From contig JAUCEF010000007.1 in the NCBI GenBank assembly GCA_033558025.1, positions 3,782,001-3,846,000 on the forward strand: a stretch of 64,000 bases of DNA, written 5' to 3'. A program made the translations under genes and the position numbers. Under the pieces are notes generated by a model. That model was not told where the DNA came from and ran no database searches. It saw only the letters and a list, made by a program, of their open reading frames with translations. This document shows positions 31,121-41,443 of the stretch, piece by piece. Within the stretch, counting starts at the first letter, position 1; every line of letters starts with the position of its first letter. The DNA is from Phytophthora sp. 'mugwort'. Its lineage: Eukaryota > Oomycota > Peronosporomycetes > Peronosporales > Peronosporaceae.

Positions 31121-32873
31121 ATGGCGTATTCAGCGCAACGAGGGCACTATTGCGGAACCCGGTGGTACTGTCTCGTTGTCCTTTGCTTAAGTTTCACCAT
31201 TGTTGTCTCCCAGACCGACAGTACGTTCTCTCTGACGCCTAATTATTCGTAATAAGTAGTGTGACTAAGTTATTGTTTGTGCTGTAGACGGTAGTGCTTC
31301 CGTAGCGGTAGATCCTACCGACTCACCTGACACGTTGACGCCAGAGACCTTGACGCCGGAAACTCTGTTGCCCGAGACACCGACCCCGGATACTTTAGCG
31401 CCTGAGACTTTGACTCCAGAAACGTCGCCACCAAAACCGACTTCCCCAGCAACCAGAGGGCCGACTCCTACGCCGACGCCAATATCCCCGACTCCAACAT
31501 CTCCAATCTCAACATCACCGACCCCAACGCCGAATGCACCCACGACGAATGTACCGACGACGACTCCATCAACAACAAGTACTCCCACCCCTGTACCTAC
31601 AAGTGCAACAACGCCGGCACCAGACCCCACTTCGAAGCAAGGTTCACCCACGTTGGCTCCCGGACCTGCATCGAGCTCATCCGGCGGTAGTTCAGCGTCG
31701 GGTTCGGACAATTCTACCAAGTCTTCGAGTTCTTTGGGACTCGCCGCAATCATCGGGATCGCAGTCGGCTGCGTGGTCTTGATGGTTGTATTACTAGCGT
31801 TTTTCATTGCACAGCGACGCCGGCACAAGAACCGAGAAAGTGAATATTTCTCTGACGGCATGTTGGAACTTGCTAAGGAAGTGCGTCCATTAGACAATGC
31901 TGACAAGGATCATAGGGGCGTAATTAGAACTGCAGCCAAATCTTCATCGTTCCGGAGATCGATTCCTGATGAGACGCAGTACCGAACCACTCTGTCGGAA
32001 GATCCGGTAATTCTAGCGTCTCGTATCCCCATCGACGGCATCGAGTTGGGGGCCGTGATCGGTCGCGGAGCCTTTGGTGAAGTATATCGCGGGCGCTATC
32101 GGGGCCAAGATGTCGCCATCAAAGCATTGATTCCGGAAAAGCGTAAGAGCATGGAGCATATTGAGGCTTTCCTGTCGGAGGTGAAGCTAATAGCAACGAT
32201 GGAGCACCCTAACATCGTTCAATTCATCGGTGTGGCTTGGGAATCGCTAAGCGACTTGTACTGTGTGATCGAGTTTATGACTAATGGTGACTTACGAACA
32301 CTTTTGAAGGAATATCACGCCAGTGGTGTTCCACAAGGAATGGACGCCAGCAAAATGCAGATTGCATACGGAGTGTCATATGCCTTGACATATTTACACT
32401 CACTGGAGCCCCTCGTGCTGCACCGAGATCTCAAGTCGCGCAATATCCTACTTACGGAGTCTCTGACCGCCAAGATCACGGATTTTGGGGCTTCACGAGT
32501 TCGGTCGGAAGCGACTATGACCTCGAATGTGGGGAGCTCGCTGTGGATGGCGCCCGAGGTTATGATGGGAGAGCGCTACGACGACAAAGCGGACATCTTC
32601 TCTTTCGGAGTGGTTATTTCAGAGCTGGACACGCAAGAACTGCCATACTCACATGCCAAGGAATGCAATAGCAAAAGTGGTCATGCTCTTTCGGATACAG
32701 CCGTGCTTCAGATGGTAGCGATGGGCAAGCTGCGAGTCCACTTTTCGCCAGCGATGCACCCGGAGATGATTGAGTTTGTCGAACGTTGCGTGAGTGTGGA
32801 TCCGCAGGAACGTCCTACTGCTGCCGAGGTGCTGTATTACTTACAGGTGGCAATCCGAAACAAAAAATATTGA
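31121..32873 (+). CDS. Receptor-like TKL protein kinase with Thr/Pro-rich ectodomain
   Basis: Two exons, 31121-31220 and 31288-32873, joined in phase 1, give 561 residues. The first exon encodes a signal peptide (CLVVLCLSFTIVVSQ). Residues ~45-160 are Thr/Pro-rich with PETLTPET-type repeats, a likely O-glycosylated stalk with no folded ligand-binding domain visible. A single membrane helix (about 182-208: LGLAAIIGIAVGCVVLMVVL) is followed by RRRRHK-like basic residues. The kinase domain (about 285-553) has GRGAFGEVYRG, VAIKAL, HRDLKSRNILL and DFGASR, all catalytic residues present, of the tyrosine-kinase-like class. It is expected to signal at the plasma membrane; the ligand is unknown. Confidence 0.93.
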
Positions 32874-33139
32874 TAATGGTCCTAGTAGGAAGCGGAGCTC
32901 CAGACACGAAAAACGAAGTACGTTGCCCGCTAGCCTCGAATACCTGGCTGACCTGCTTACTGTTCATAGTTCTACAAGTCCACGATGAAGGATATTGCTG
33001 CTTCATGATCGCCAGGTCGTTCTTTTCCTAATTGCTGTCTCGACTGGCATCACACATTAGAACGTGGTTTCGGTTTGATTTTCCTGTTATTAAGAACTGC
33101 ATACTTGAACAAATCCAGTGGTTAGTAATGGTGCGTCCA

Positions 33140-33268
33140 CCGTGACAAAATCTGCACAAGTCTGCAAAATAAGTTGATCGGCGTCGGTAGCTCGGGGGTG
33201 AGGGTGTGACCCCCGAGCTACCGACGCCGATCAACTTATTTTGCAGACTTGTGCAGATTTTGTCACGG
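33140..33268. repeat. Perfect 59-bp inverted repeat with 11-nt loop
   Basis: The left arm 33140-33198 and right arm 33210-33268 are exact reverse complements, separated by 11 bp (TGAGGGTGTGA, whose outer T and A also pair). The arms begin CCGTGACAAAATCTGC. No open frame or gene is associated. It lies between the Thr/Pro-rich kinase and GFAT genes. It could be a fold-back or miniature transposable element, or a hairpin RNA source. Confidence 0.95.
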
Positions 33269-34182
33269 GTCCGTGCTCTCATTGTTATTAAGCTGGCGAA
33301 GTTTATATGTGCGCCGAGTACTTAGAATGGATGCGCGGTTTTTGGTTCACTCCAAGCAATGGTTCTGTTCCCTCGGCCTCGCTAACAACGGTATCTGCTC
33401 TAGTAGAGTCTTTACCATGCTAAAAAGCACTTGCTCGTCGATTTGCCCGCTGCTCACACTCTAGGCAGGAACAGTGCCGATATCCACCGTCTATTGCACA
33501 AAATCCCTTCAACCTCTAGCATCACCCTCCTCCAATCTTGGCTCTACTTTTCGGCTACAACACGAGCGGTAGCAGTGTCATTTTGTGTTGCTTTCAAGTC
33601 ACTACAAATGTCATTTTACCTTGTTTCCGGCTAGCATTGCTCTCTTAATTCGCTGTCATCGGCATCACCACGTCATCTGAAGCCAGCGTTGAATGCATAA
33701 GCGATTAGGTACGTGCACGCGACTGTCCTGATTGATGAAGGTGCTGCATGCCATGAAGGATCCGAAGCTCGCAATCCTCTTCAGAATGAGGCCTGGATCG
33801 TCCGTGTTTATCGTTGCAAGTTGCTTGAATGTCATGTAATGCCGGATAGTGATGGGTCTCCGTAGTAAGGATCTTCCTGCGGCAGTACCCCTATCAGGTG
33901 ACCACCCAACGATGGTATTGTATTCGAAGACCATGCCTTAGACCGTTCTAATGGCCACGATATGCGTCAACAATGCCAGGTACTCCCATTGGGAGTACCT
34001 GACACTCCCAACTGTAGGCAGATACAGAATCGTTAGTCGGGAGCACTGAAATCAGGTCGTGCCTATTTGTTGAAGCAGTTTCCATTTGTCCATCTGATTG
34101 GCTGCGGGACCGATCACTGTTACAAGCCTACAATTTCCACCAATCGTAGTTCTCCACCTGGATGCATCCATCCTCTTCACAC
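33269..34182. other. Intergenic region between palindrome and GFAT promoter
   Basis: No supported gene. The only notable structure is the 25-bp palindrome listed separately. CCAAT-box-like TGATTGG occurs at about 34094, upstream of GFAT. Confidence 0.4.
33977..34001. repeat. 25-bp perfect palindrome
   Basis: CAGGTACTCCCA, one central T, then TGGGAGTACCTG: 12-bp perfect arms. It lies about 200 bp upstream of the GFAT start. It could be a binding site for a dimeric regulator or part of a small fold-back repeat; the sequence alone does not decide. Confidence 0.9.
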
Positions 34183-34192
34183 TTCCGCATTC
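34183..34192 (+). promoter_or_regulatory. Core-promoter element (TTCCGCATTC) of the GFAT gene
   Basis: The sequence TTCACACTTCCGCATTCG resembles the oomycete initiator plus FPR composite; the ten-base core is identical to that of the aspartyl aminopeptidase gene. It overlaps the first ~10 codons after the upstream ATG at 34162, so transcription probably starts after that codon and translation starts at 34201. Confidence 0.5.
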
Positions 34193-34200
34193 GTCGCAAC

Positions 34201-36315
34201 ATGTTGCGCCGCTCGCTGTCTCCGCTGCGTCGCGCCGTTCGTTCTGAGCCGGTGCGTCGCACCATTCGCTCCGCCGCGCTCTTGGGGTCGTCCACTCCGT
34301 CTAACGACCAACAATCCGGCTCCTCCTGGCTGCTGGCGGTCGCTGCGGGCGCGGTGGGCGTGGCCGGCGTGTCTCTCCTCAACGATAATCACTCTGACTG
34401 CTGCGGTATCGTGGGCGTCGTGGGCAAGACGCAGGACGCGGCGGACTTCCTGCTGGAGGGGCTCACCATCCTGCAGAACCGTGGTTACGACTCGGCGGGC
34501 ATGTCGACCCAGCCAAACGTCAAGGAGGGCGAGCCGGCCCCCATTACGACCACCAAGTTCGCCTCGGTTGTGGGCACGGCCGACTCCATCCACCTGCTGC
34601 GTGAGACCAAGAGCAAGCATGAAGGCAACACGACAGGCATCGCACACACGCGCTGGGCCACACACGGCGGTAAGACGGACTGCAACTCGCACCCACACAC
34701 GGATATGCACGGAAGAGTGTCGTTGGTGCATAATGGCACTTTCACCAACTACTATGAGGTGAAGCAGGAGCTGTTGGACGAAGGAGTGGTCTTCTCTTCG
34801 CAGACAGATACGGAGGTGGCGGCTCAGTTGATCGGCCACTTGATGGGAGAAGGAGCGGACTTATTGACGGCAGTGAGACTCGCGTTGAAAAAGCTCGAGG
34901 GCACATGGGGATTGTGTGTCATGGCCAGAGACGACCCGGGGAAAATTGTTATTGCACGCAACGGCTCGCCGCTGTGTATTGGATACGGATCCAATGAGAT
35001 GTACGTGGCGTCGGAGACCACGGCGTTCAGTCGCTATTCCAAGCGGTTTATCTCGTTGAAGGACGGTGAGGTGGCCGTGATTAAGAGCGACTCGGCAGAG
35101 CTTAACCCGAATGATGAGGGTAAGGAGGAAGGCTTCTTGCAGCGATTCCCGACGAGCAGGTTGGCGGTGGCGCCAGATGTGAAGGTACGCCTGTCGCCGG
35201 CGCCGTACCCGCACTGGACGCTGCGTGAGATTATGGAGCAGCCAAAGGCGGTAGCTGCAGCGCTTGGCTACGGTGGTCGTGTGTCGGATGATCATGTGTA
35301 TCTTGGAGGACTTGAGGCGGAGAAGGACCGTATGCTGCATATTAAGCACCTGCTGATTGCCGCTTGCGGTACCTCGCTATACGCGAGCAAGTACGGTGCC
35401 AAACTGATGCGATCGCTTAACTCGTTCGACAGTGTGGCTACGGAGGACGCATCGGAATGCACGAGTGATCGGTTCTCCAAGAAGGAAGGTGGTCTGCTTG
35501 TTGTATCACAGTCCGGAGAAACCAAGGACGTCCATCGCGTACTTAAGACCGCTGAGGAGCTGCAGCTTGAAGTGCCCACGTTTTCAGTTGTAAACTCTGT
35601 GGGCTCGCTCATCGCACGTACGACAAAATGTGGTGTGTATCTGAACGCTGGTCGTGAGAACGCCGTGGCTAGCACTAAGGCTTTCGTGACGCAGGTCACG
35701 GTCATGGGACTAATTGCCTCCTGGTTTGCTCAAAACCGTCCCGACGGTAACCGTTCAAAGATGGCTGAGCTGATCCAGAGCATGCACCGCCTCCCGATTG
35801 CGATTGGTATGGCGCTACGATCACGTGAACAATGTGCGAAGATTGCCGATAGTCTAATGTCCGCTGAGCACCTCTTTGTGCTGGGTAGGGGTTACGGCGA
35901 GCCGATTGCCTATGAAGGTGCTTTGAAAATCAAGGAGATCACGTACCTGCACGCTGAGGGCTACCCTGGTGGTGCACTCAAACACGGACCGTTCGCGCTT
36001 ATCGAAGGTGAAAAGAACGGCAAATTTGGCGCCACGCCGATCATTCTCGTCGTGTTGGATGACGAGCACGCCAGCTTCATGAAGACGGCAGCAGAGTCTG
36101 TGCGTGCCCGTGGTGCTCATACTATCGTCATTACCGACAATCCGGCGATGTGCGAGAACATTGCTGACGACATCATCCCTATCCCAACGAACGGCCCCAT
36201 GACGGCGCTGCTCGCAACTATTCCTCTGCAACTTATCGCCTATGAGCTAGCTGTGCGCAAGGGCATCAACCCGGACGTGCCACGCAACTTGGCCAAGGCT
36301 GTCACTGTGGATTAG
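34201..36315 (+). CDS. Glucosamine-6-phosphate synthase (GFAT) with mitochondrial-type N-terminal extension
   Basis: Intronless, 704 residues from ATG 34201. The enzyme converts fructose-6-phosphate and glutamine to glucosamine-6-phosphate, the entry to UDP-GlcNAc. The glutaminase domain starts at CGIVGVVG (Cys68), with LQNRGYDSAG, HTRWATHG and the NGTFTNY oxyanion region. Two SIS isomerase domains follow (AACGTSLYASKYGA, VVSQSGETKDV; GRGYGEPIAYEGALKIKE) and the usual PRNLAKAVTVD end. Upstream of the Cys are 67 extra residues: an Arg/Ser-rich presequence (MLRRSLSPLRRAVRSEPVRR) and a hydrophobic segment (WLLAVAAGAVGVAGVSLL). Because the catalytic Cys must be N-terminal, processing seems to be required. 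An upstream ATG (34162) is possible but overlaps the promoter core. Confidence 0.95.
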   Translation: MLRRSLSPLRRAVRSEPVRRTIRSAALLGSSTPSNDQQSGSSWLLAVAAGAVGVAGVSLLNDNHSDCCGIVGVVGKTQDAADFLLEGLTILQNRGYDSAGMSTQPNVKEGEPAPITTTKFASVVGTADSIHLLRETKSKHEGNTTGIAHTRWATHGGKTDCNSHPHTDMHGRVSLVHNGTFTNYYEVKQELLDEGVVFSSQTDTEVAAQLIGHLMGEGADLLTAVRLALKKLEGTWGLCVMARDDPGKIVIARNGSPLCIGYGSNEMYVASETTAFSRYSKRFISLKDGEVAVIKSDSAELNPNDEGKEEGFLQRFPTSRLAVAPDVKVRLSPAPYPHWTLREIMEQPKAVAAALGYGGRVSDDHVYLGGLEAEKDRMLHIKHLLIAACGTSLYASKYGAKLMRSLNSFDSVATEDASECTSDRFSKKEGGLLVVSQSGETKDVHRVLKTAEELQLEVPTFSVVNSVGSLIARTTKCGVYLNAGRENAVASTKAFVTQVTVMGLIASWFAQNRPDGNRSKMAELIQSMHRLPIAIGMALRSREQCAKIADSLMSAEHLFVLGRGYGEPIAYEGALKIKEITYLHAEGYPGGALKHGPFALIEGEKNGKFGATPIILVVLDDEHASFMKTAAESVRARGAHTIVITDNPAMCENIADDIIPIPTNGPMTALLATIPLQLIAYELAVRKGINPDVPRNLAKAVTVD

Positions 36316-36462
36316 ACTTCGCTCTATGTATCTGCCAAATAGGTCGACGACGCTCCTATGGACTGTGCACAAACAGTTAATCGTTAGACCTTCATCAACT
36401 GTTTTCAATTGAACTGACGCGCTTGGTTTCTGGTGGCTCTGCGCTGTAGCATCTATATGTAG

Positions 36463-38107
36463 TCACCTCGTAACACTGGGTTCCTGATTCCCTGGCGTAG
36501 GTCTCTGCGATTCCAATGCTATAGTCACGGCTGGTACCATCTGAAGCACGGAGCGATCACGAACCCCACAAGACACTAAAGTCTCTTCAAGTCCGGTCAG
36601 TTTTCTGCCACTCAAGTGATAGAAATCAAACTGCTCCACGGATAGGAAACGCTTTTGACGGGCCAAGATTGCCGACTTGAAGTGACCGAGTTTCTTCATG
36701 GAGTAGACATTCGCGGAAATAAGCATACCACCGGGCATGCGACAGCTCACCTTGATGCGTACGTCCTTCGGCTTAGCAATGTACGTCGACTCGGTCCAAG
36801 TGATATCTCTGTCGTCCTGCAAAGTGATGTGCTGTCGTGCCAATCTGGGCATTTGTGTTCCTGGCGTGACGTCGCCATGACTACGGTTCACACTTGATCG
36901 TCGCATTGGCGATTTGATGTGGTGAACCAGTCCGTGCTTCGCTGCTAGGAAATTCACTCGGTTGTCTCCGTTGGGTCGTTGCCGCAACCAGCTGAAAGGA
37001 TCGTCATCATCTTCAGGCGTCTCCGTCGGCACACCTTCTGCAGTAACTTGTTCAGTATGATACATGGCGAGATCCCCAGACGAAGGTTGAAGTGTTGACG
37101 AGAAATGAGTTCGAGCATGAAGCTTTGCACAATGAAGCCTTCGCTTAGCAGCACTGCGAACGACTTTGTCTTTCTGCTTGGCATAATGACGAGACGAGTT
37201 CCAGGATGTCGGTAAGGAGGATGATGCCGGGGTTATCGCAGGGCGCCATGTAACCACACGCTTTTCTTTTGAAGCACCGAAGGGAGCAGATGAAGGTACC
37301 CCCGTAGTCGTACGACGAGAATTCGAGTCCCATAATCGTTTGATGTCGTAGCTACCGACAGCAGGTGCAATTTCCTTGTCGATCTCTGGTTGTCGACCGA
37401 CCGTGGAAAACGCAGCTGCAGTCTGAGGGTTTATTGATGAGTAACTTGAAAGTATGGACGTGTCGCTCATCTCGTCGTGTATTTTGTTTTGGTGCGGCTC
37501 TGGAATCTGCAGCAAAAGACCCTGACGACCCGATGAGTTGGGGAAGCGAAGACGTGTGCATGGAGACTTTGCCGGGCTTGGAGATGGTAGATTGAGGCTT
37601 GCAGTATAAGGTCGCGCAGCCTTATCATTCACAGTGATGCCCAGGGCGGCTTTTGTTGAAGAGCAAGGAGGAGCCGAAGGTATACGGTGAGCAGGTGAAA
37701 GCGGACTTCTCGTAGTTCTTGAGAGAAATACAGCCGTCGGAGTCGCAGTTACGTCTTGAACAGGCCATTGCTCTTGTATTTCGTAGGTTCCTGGGCCAGG
37801 AACGAACTGAATTAATCTCGAGTTAGTAGTATTTTGAGACGCATGCTTCATTGACAACATACATGCAGAATACTAGACGTACACTTTTCGGTTGCTTCAC
37901 TTCACCACGAGCGTTCAGAGAGTCATCGTCAGCATATCCCGGTGGAACATGAAAGCGCTGCTCCAAAGCCGCAACGTTCACATCAAGGGCTTTCTGTGCC
38001 TCAAGACGAAGAACCAGACGGAACACCTCTCGCGGTACAAACGGCACAGTCTTCGTGAAGTCTGGAGGCCGCTGCAGCAAAGGCATCGAGCCCTTCCTGT
38101 AATTCAT
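36463..38107 (-). CDS. SHIPPO-like protein with C-terminal ubiquitin-like region
   Basis: Two exons on the minus strand, 38107-37883 and 37806-36463, joined in phase 0 through a 76-bp GTACGT...TTCAG intron containing a TACTAAC branch point, encode 522 residues. Immediately after the junction is FVPGPGTYEIQEQW, and later PAVGSYDIKRLWD. These resemble the PGPGxY (STPGR/SHIPPO) repeats of outer-dense-fibre and other ciliary microtubule-associated proteins. The C-terminus (about 400-510) has a ubiquitin-like pattern (FDFYHLSGRKLTGLEETLVS, LQMVPAVT). The first exon is unrecognised, and an alternative frame starting near 38186 overlaps it, so the exact N-terminus is less certain. It is convergent with GFAT (147 bp gap). 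Confidence 0.75.
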
Positions 38108-38350
38108 GCCGAAAAAACTCTACAGTAGATTTATGCACTTTACAATCACGACAAGAGCTTCGCGCTAATTTGAGCGACATCAGCAACAGTATAAAACGGG
38201 AACATCACACAAATTCATGAGGGAAAAAAAATATTTATCCTCCAGACCTTGACACAGTCGGGGTACAGTACGGGCTGTCGATCATCCTGCGACCAAACGT
38301 GCCGTCGCGTTCTTGAAGCGGAGCGCAGAAAGCTGCTGTTCGATCGGGCT

Positions 38351-41237
38351 CTAGTCGTCCGCCAAACTAATCGATGGTCGACGAACCAGCGGTGAGGCCA
38401 TGAGAGTCTGAAGTACGCGTGCCGCCGACGGTCGCAGACTGGGATCGTACTGGAGGCATTCATGAGTCAGCCGGCGAATGATCTCAGGGCAGGTGTCGGA
38501 TACCTTGGGTCTCAGCTTTCCCACAGCCACCTGCTGCACGATCATCGACTCCTCGAGACCAAGCGTCTGGTAAGGAATTTGGTGTGTGTCCATCTCGGTG
38601 AGTAAAACTCCAAGGGAGTAAATGTCGGCCAGCTCGCTGTAGTCCTCACCCAGAATAATTTCAGGTGCCACCCAGCGAGCAGTGCCAACACCAGCCGTCA
38701 TTGTTCTAGCAACAGTGCGCTCGCGGCTCTCTCCGAAATCCGATAACTTCGCTCCCTTTTGCGAATCTACCAGAATATTTCGAGACTTAATATCACGGTG
38801 AATCAGCGCAGGTTGCAAGCTGTGCAAATAGTACACGGCTTCGCAAACCTGTACGCAGTAAGTGGCCTTGCCATTCTCCCACGTCAGCACTGATGGTGGG
38901 CTCTTACGCAGCACCGACAGCAAGTCACCGGAATCCATGTACTCCATGACGATCTGGATATCGGTCAGCTCCTCATCCCAGCAGGCGCCAATAAGCGTAA
39001 GAATGCACTGGTGTGACAGCGATGCTAGCAGGTTTAGCTCTGAAACGAAGTCCTGCACGCTGGTTCCTTCAACAGTGATCAACTTCTTGACAGCAACCAG
39101 GTCCTTACCATACAACGCCAGCCACACTTCACCGAAAGCGCCTTTAGCGATTTTGCGCGTATAATTCAGTTCATCGCTCGGAATTTGCACTACATTGGCA
39201 CTGATGATAGAGCTTCGGGATCGTTGGCCACCTCCACCGACAGGAAGAGTAGACTGCGCACTGCTCCGTCGAGGTGGGGCATCGGACATTTTTTTGCCAT
39301 GATCCGAGAAACCTGCCAGCAATATATTCGGTACCGAGCTGCGAGGAGTGCGGCCACCTGCCGTAGGTGGTCGCTGCTGCGACGAAGCGCGTCCACGGCT
39401 GCCTGCCCTGCTGCGAGCAGGCGTGTTGCTCAATGACGGAGGAGTGGCCACTCCCACCATATCGGGGGTGTTCGACAAAAAGAAGCCCCGGTTTTTCATC
39501 CTACGGCGGTAGAAGAAGAACCCGGCAACGCCAAGCACCACGATCACAGCAAGCACTACCACGACAATGACTAATGTGCTAGAAGACGAGCCTAACAGAA
39601 AAAATGTTAGTAAATCGTAATCGACGACGCAAAACAATTTGGCAGCAAATACGTACTGCTTGATCCATCCGACGAAGACGCAGCATCGTCAGATACACAA
39701 ACCACTGAGTCCAGCAAGTCGGTTGCGGTGCCACTAGAGCAAGCACTGCTTGTGATGCCTAGCGAGCTCTCTAAAGAGAGTTTCCGTAAGAAGCTGTACT
39801 GTGATGACGTCACTGTCAGAGTGCTGATGCTGTTGCCAGCAGTGTTTCTATAGGTATTTTAGGCAGCAACTGTTGTCAGTAAATCATTTCACACAATCAA
39901 ACACCAAGCTTTAGTACTCACAAGACATTGAGATTCGTCATGTTGAAAATGACTGATGGAAACTCGGTCAGCTCGTTGTCTGACAGGTCCCTGCAACACA
40001 AGCACAACATTAAAGGTAAGAGAGCTGAGAATTCAACACAAAAGAAGTAACACGTACAACGTCATGACAGACGGAAGCGCCACTTCGAAGATAGCGATCG
40101 AATTGCCCGTCAGGTTCCTGCAATGCCAGGTGTAACGAGTGAGTATGTATTTCTCCCTGGTAGTCAAACGCAAGTACAATACACGCACAATGCAGTCAGC
40201 CCCTGTAGAGTCTCCGTAACAGAGCTGTCCGAATCCGTGATGCTTGCCATGGTGTTCTTGTTGAGGTTGCTGCACCAGCAACAAAAAAATAAAAATATTA
40301 GAACTGCAAACTCGCACAAACCATGTAGATTACAGATAAACTTACAGAGTCACAAGATTCTTGTTCGCAAGATTGCCCAACTGCGACGGCAGACTAGCTA
40401 GGTTGCAGTTTTCCATTGTGCTGTCAAACACCACAAAGCAACCAATAACGTCAGCATCTGCATCCAGTCGAGCATAACCCCGCACAGCATCATACAGTAG
40501 TGAGATTGTGGTCGGCAAGAAGCCGGTGGGCAGCGACCCGAGATCCAAATTGGTCAAGATTCTGACAGTCAGCAAGGCAAAACACCGGTCAACCCTCAAA
40601 TCCAAAAGTCAACCTACTGGCTAGCGACCACCCCCCTACTCACAGCTGCTCCAGCACTGTCGCTGCGGAGAACGTGTCTTCATCGAACGTCACCGACTTG
40701 AGTGACCCCTTCTGCACGTTTGTGTCGTCAAAGCCTGTGATCTGACTGCAAAAGGCAACAACCAAAAATGGGGAACTGTCAGCACTTCCACCTTCGAAAA
40801 TGTCTCTGCCGCGTGACAATCACTCACATATTTCTAGTCGCCTCGGCGTATTCCACGCCACTGACTGTGTCGATCTCCGCGCTGGGGAAGGCGGCGGCCG
40901 AGCTGCCGCTGGCGCTGGACGTCCACGTGTCCGAGGCCTCGGGGTCCTTGACGAATACAGTGAACTTCTTGGCTACCGAGTTGTAGGCATCCAGGCACTG
41001 GTACGTGCATGAGGAGCTCTGGTACCTGACGCAGTCATTGCGCGACGCCTCACTGCAGGTGGATGACGAGCTGTACTGTACGCACGGGTCGCCCGTAGGG
41101 CATACGTTGCCGCAGTAGGTGAGCACGGTGCTGGACGTGGAGTTGCTGCACCAGGAGACAGAAGAAGAGGACGTCGACGACGACGAGGCCGCCAAGACGA
41201 CGCCCGCGAGTGCCATCGACGGCAGCAATAGGCGCAT
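38351..41237 (-). CDS. LRR receptor-like TKL protein kinase
   Basis: Eight exons on the minus strand: 41237-40828, 40745-40644, 40561-40346, 40269-40189, 40117-40058, 39990-39922, 39847-39657 and 39591-38351, encoding 789 residues. A signal peptide (MRLLLPSMALAGVVLA) precedes a Ser/Cys-rich region. Five successive exons then carry leucine-rich repeats, clearest in LDLSDNELTEFPSVIFNMT. A membrane helix (about 382-404, LVIVVVVLAVIVVLGVAGFFF) is followed by YRRRMKNR. The kinase domain (about 519-781) has AKGAFGEVWLAL, VAVKKL, HRDIKSRNILV and DFGESR, with catalytic residues intact. Every LRR intron splits a leucine codon in phase 2. The last two introns are GT-AG with a TTTACTAACA branch point. 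It is a predicted plasma-membrane receptor; the ligand is unknown. Confidence 0.93.
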
Positions 41238-41255
41238 CCTTTACTATTGAGCGGA

Positions 41256-41269
41256 GAATGCGGAACTGC
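41256..41269 (-). promoter_or_regulatory. Core-promoter element (GCAGTTCCGCATTC) of the LRR-TKL kinase gene
   Basis: On the minus strand GCAGTTCCGCATTCTCCGC lies ~20-30 bp upstream of the start codon. It shares TTCCGCATTC exactly with the GFAT and aspartyl aminopeptidase promoters, although the TCA of the initiator is not matched. Confidence 0.45.
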
Positions 41270-41410
41270 TCCTCTGGACGGATGTTACGTGAAGGTGGAG
41301 AAAGCCAGAGTGGGTTCGCGCTGCCTGATTGGCTAAAATGTCTTAGCCAACCAGCAAATTAACCTGGGGCTAATGCTCAAAATACTGCGCCGCAATACTG
41401 TCTTGAAGTA

Positions 41411-41443
41411 GCTCAGGGGCCTGGCAGTGCCAGGCCCCTGAGC
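41411..41443. repeat. 33-bp perfect palindrome
   Basis: 16-bp arms (GCTCAGGGGCCTGGCA and its exact reverse complement) are separated by a single G. It lies ~170 bp upstream of the LRR-TKL start. It is GC-rich and would form a stable hairpin. Confidence 0.92.

Noticed and set aside
31265..31906. 213-residue minus-strand frame rich in Gly and Val
   Set aside because: It is the antisense shadow of the Thr/Pro-rich repeat region of the receptor kinase gene.
34177..34839. 220-residue minus-strand frame over GFAT
   Set aside because: It is antisense to a well-conserved enzyme with clear motifs and is an artefact of GC-rich codon use.
38001..38186. Alternative first exon for the SHIPPO-like gene
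   Set aside because: The frame looks protein-like but ends in a stop at 38001 with no splice donor found that would join it to the downstream exon in frame.
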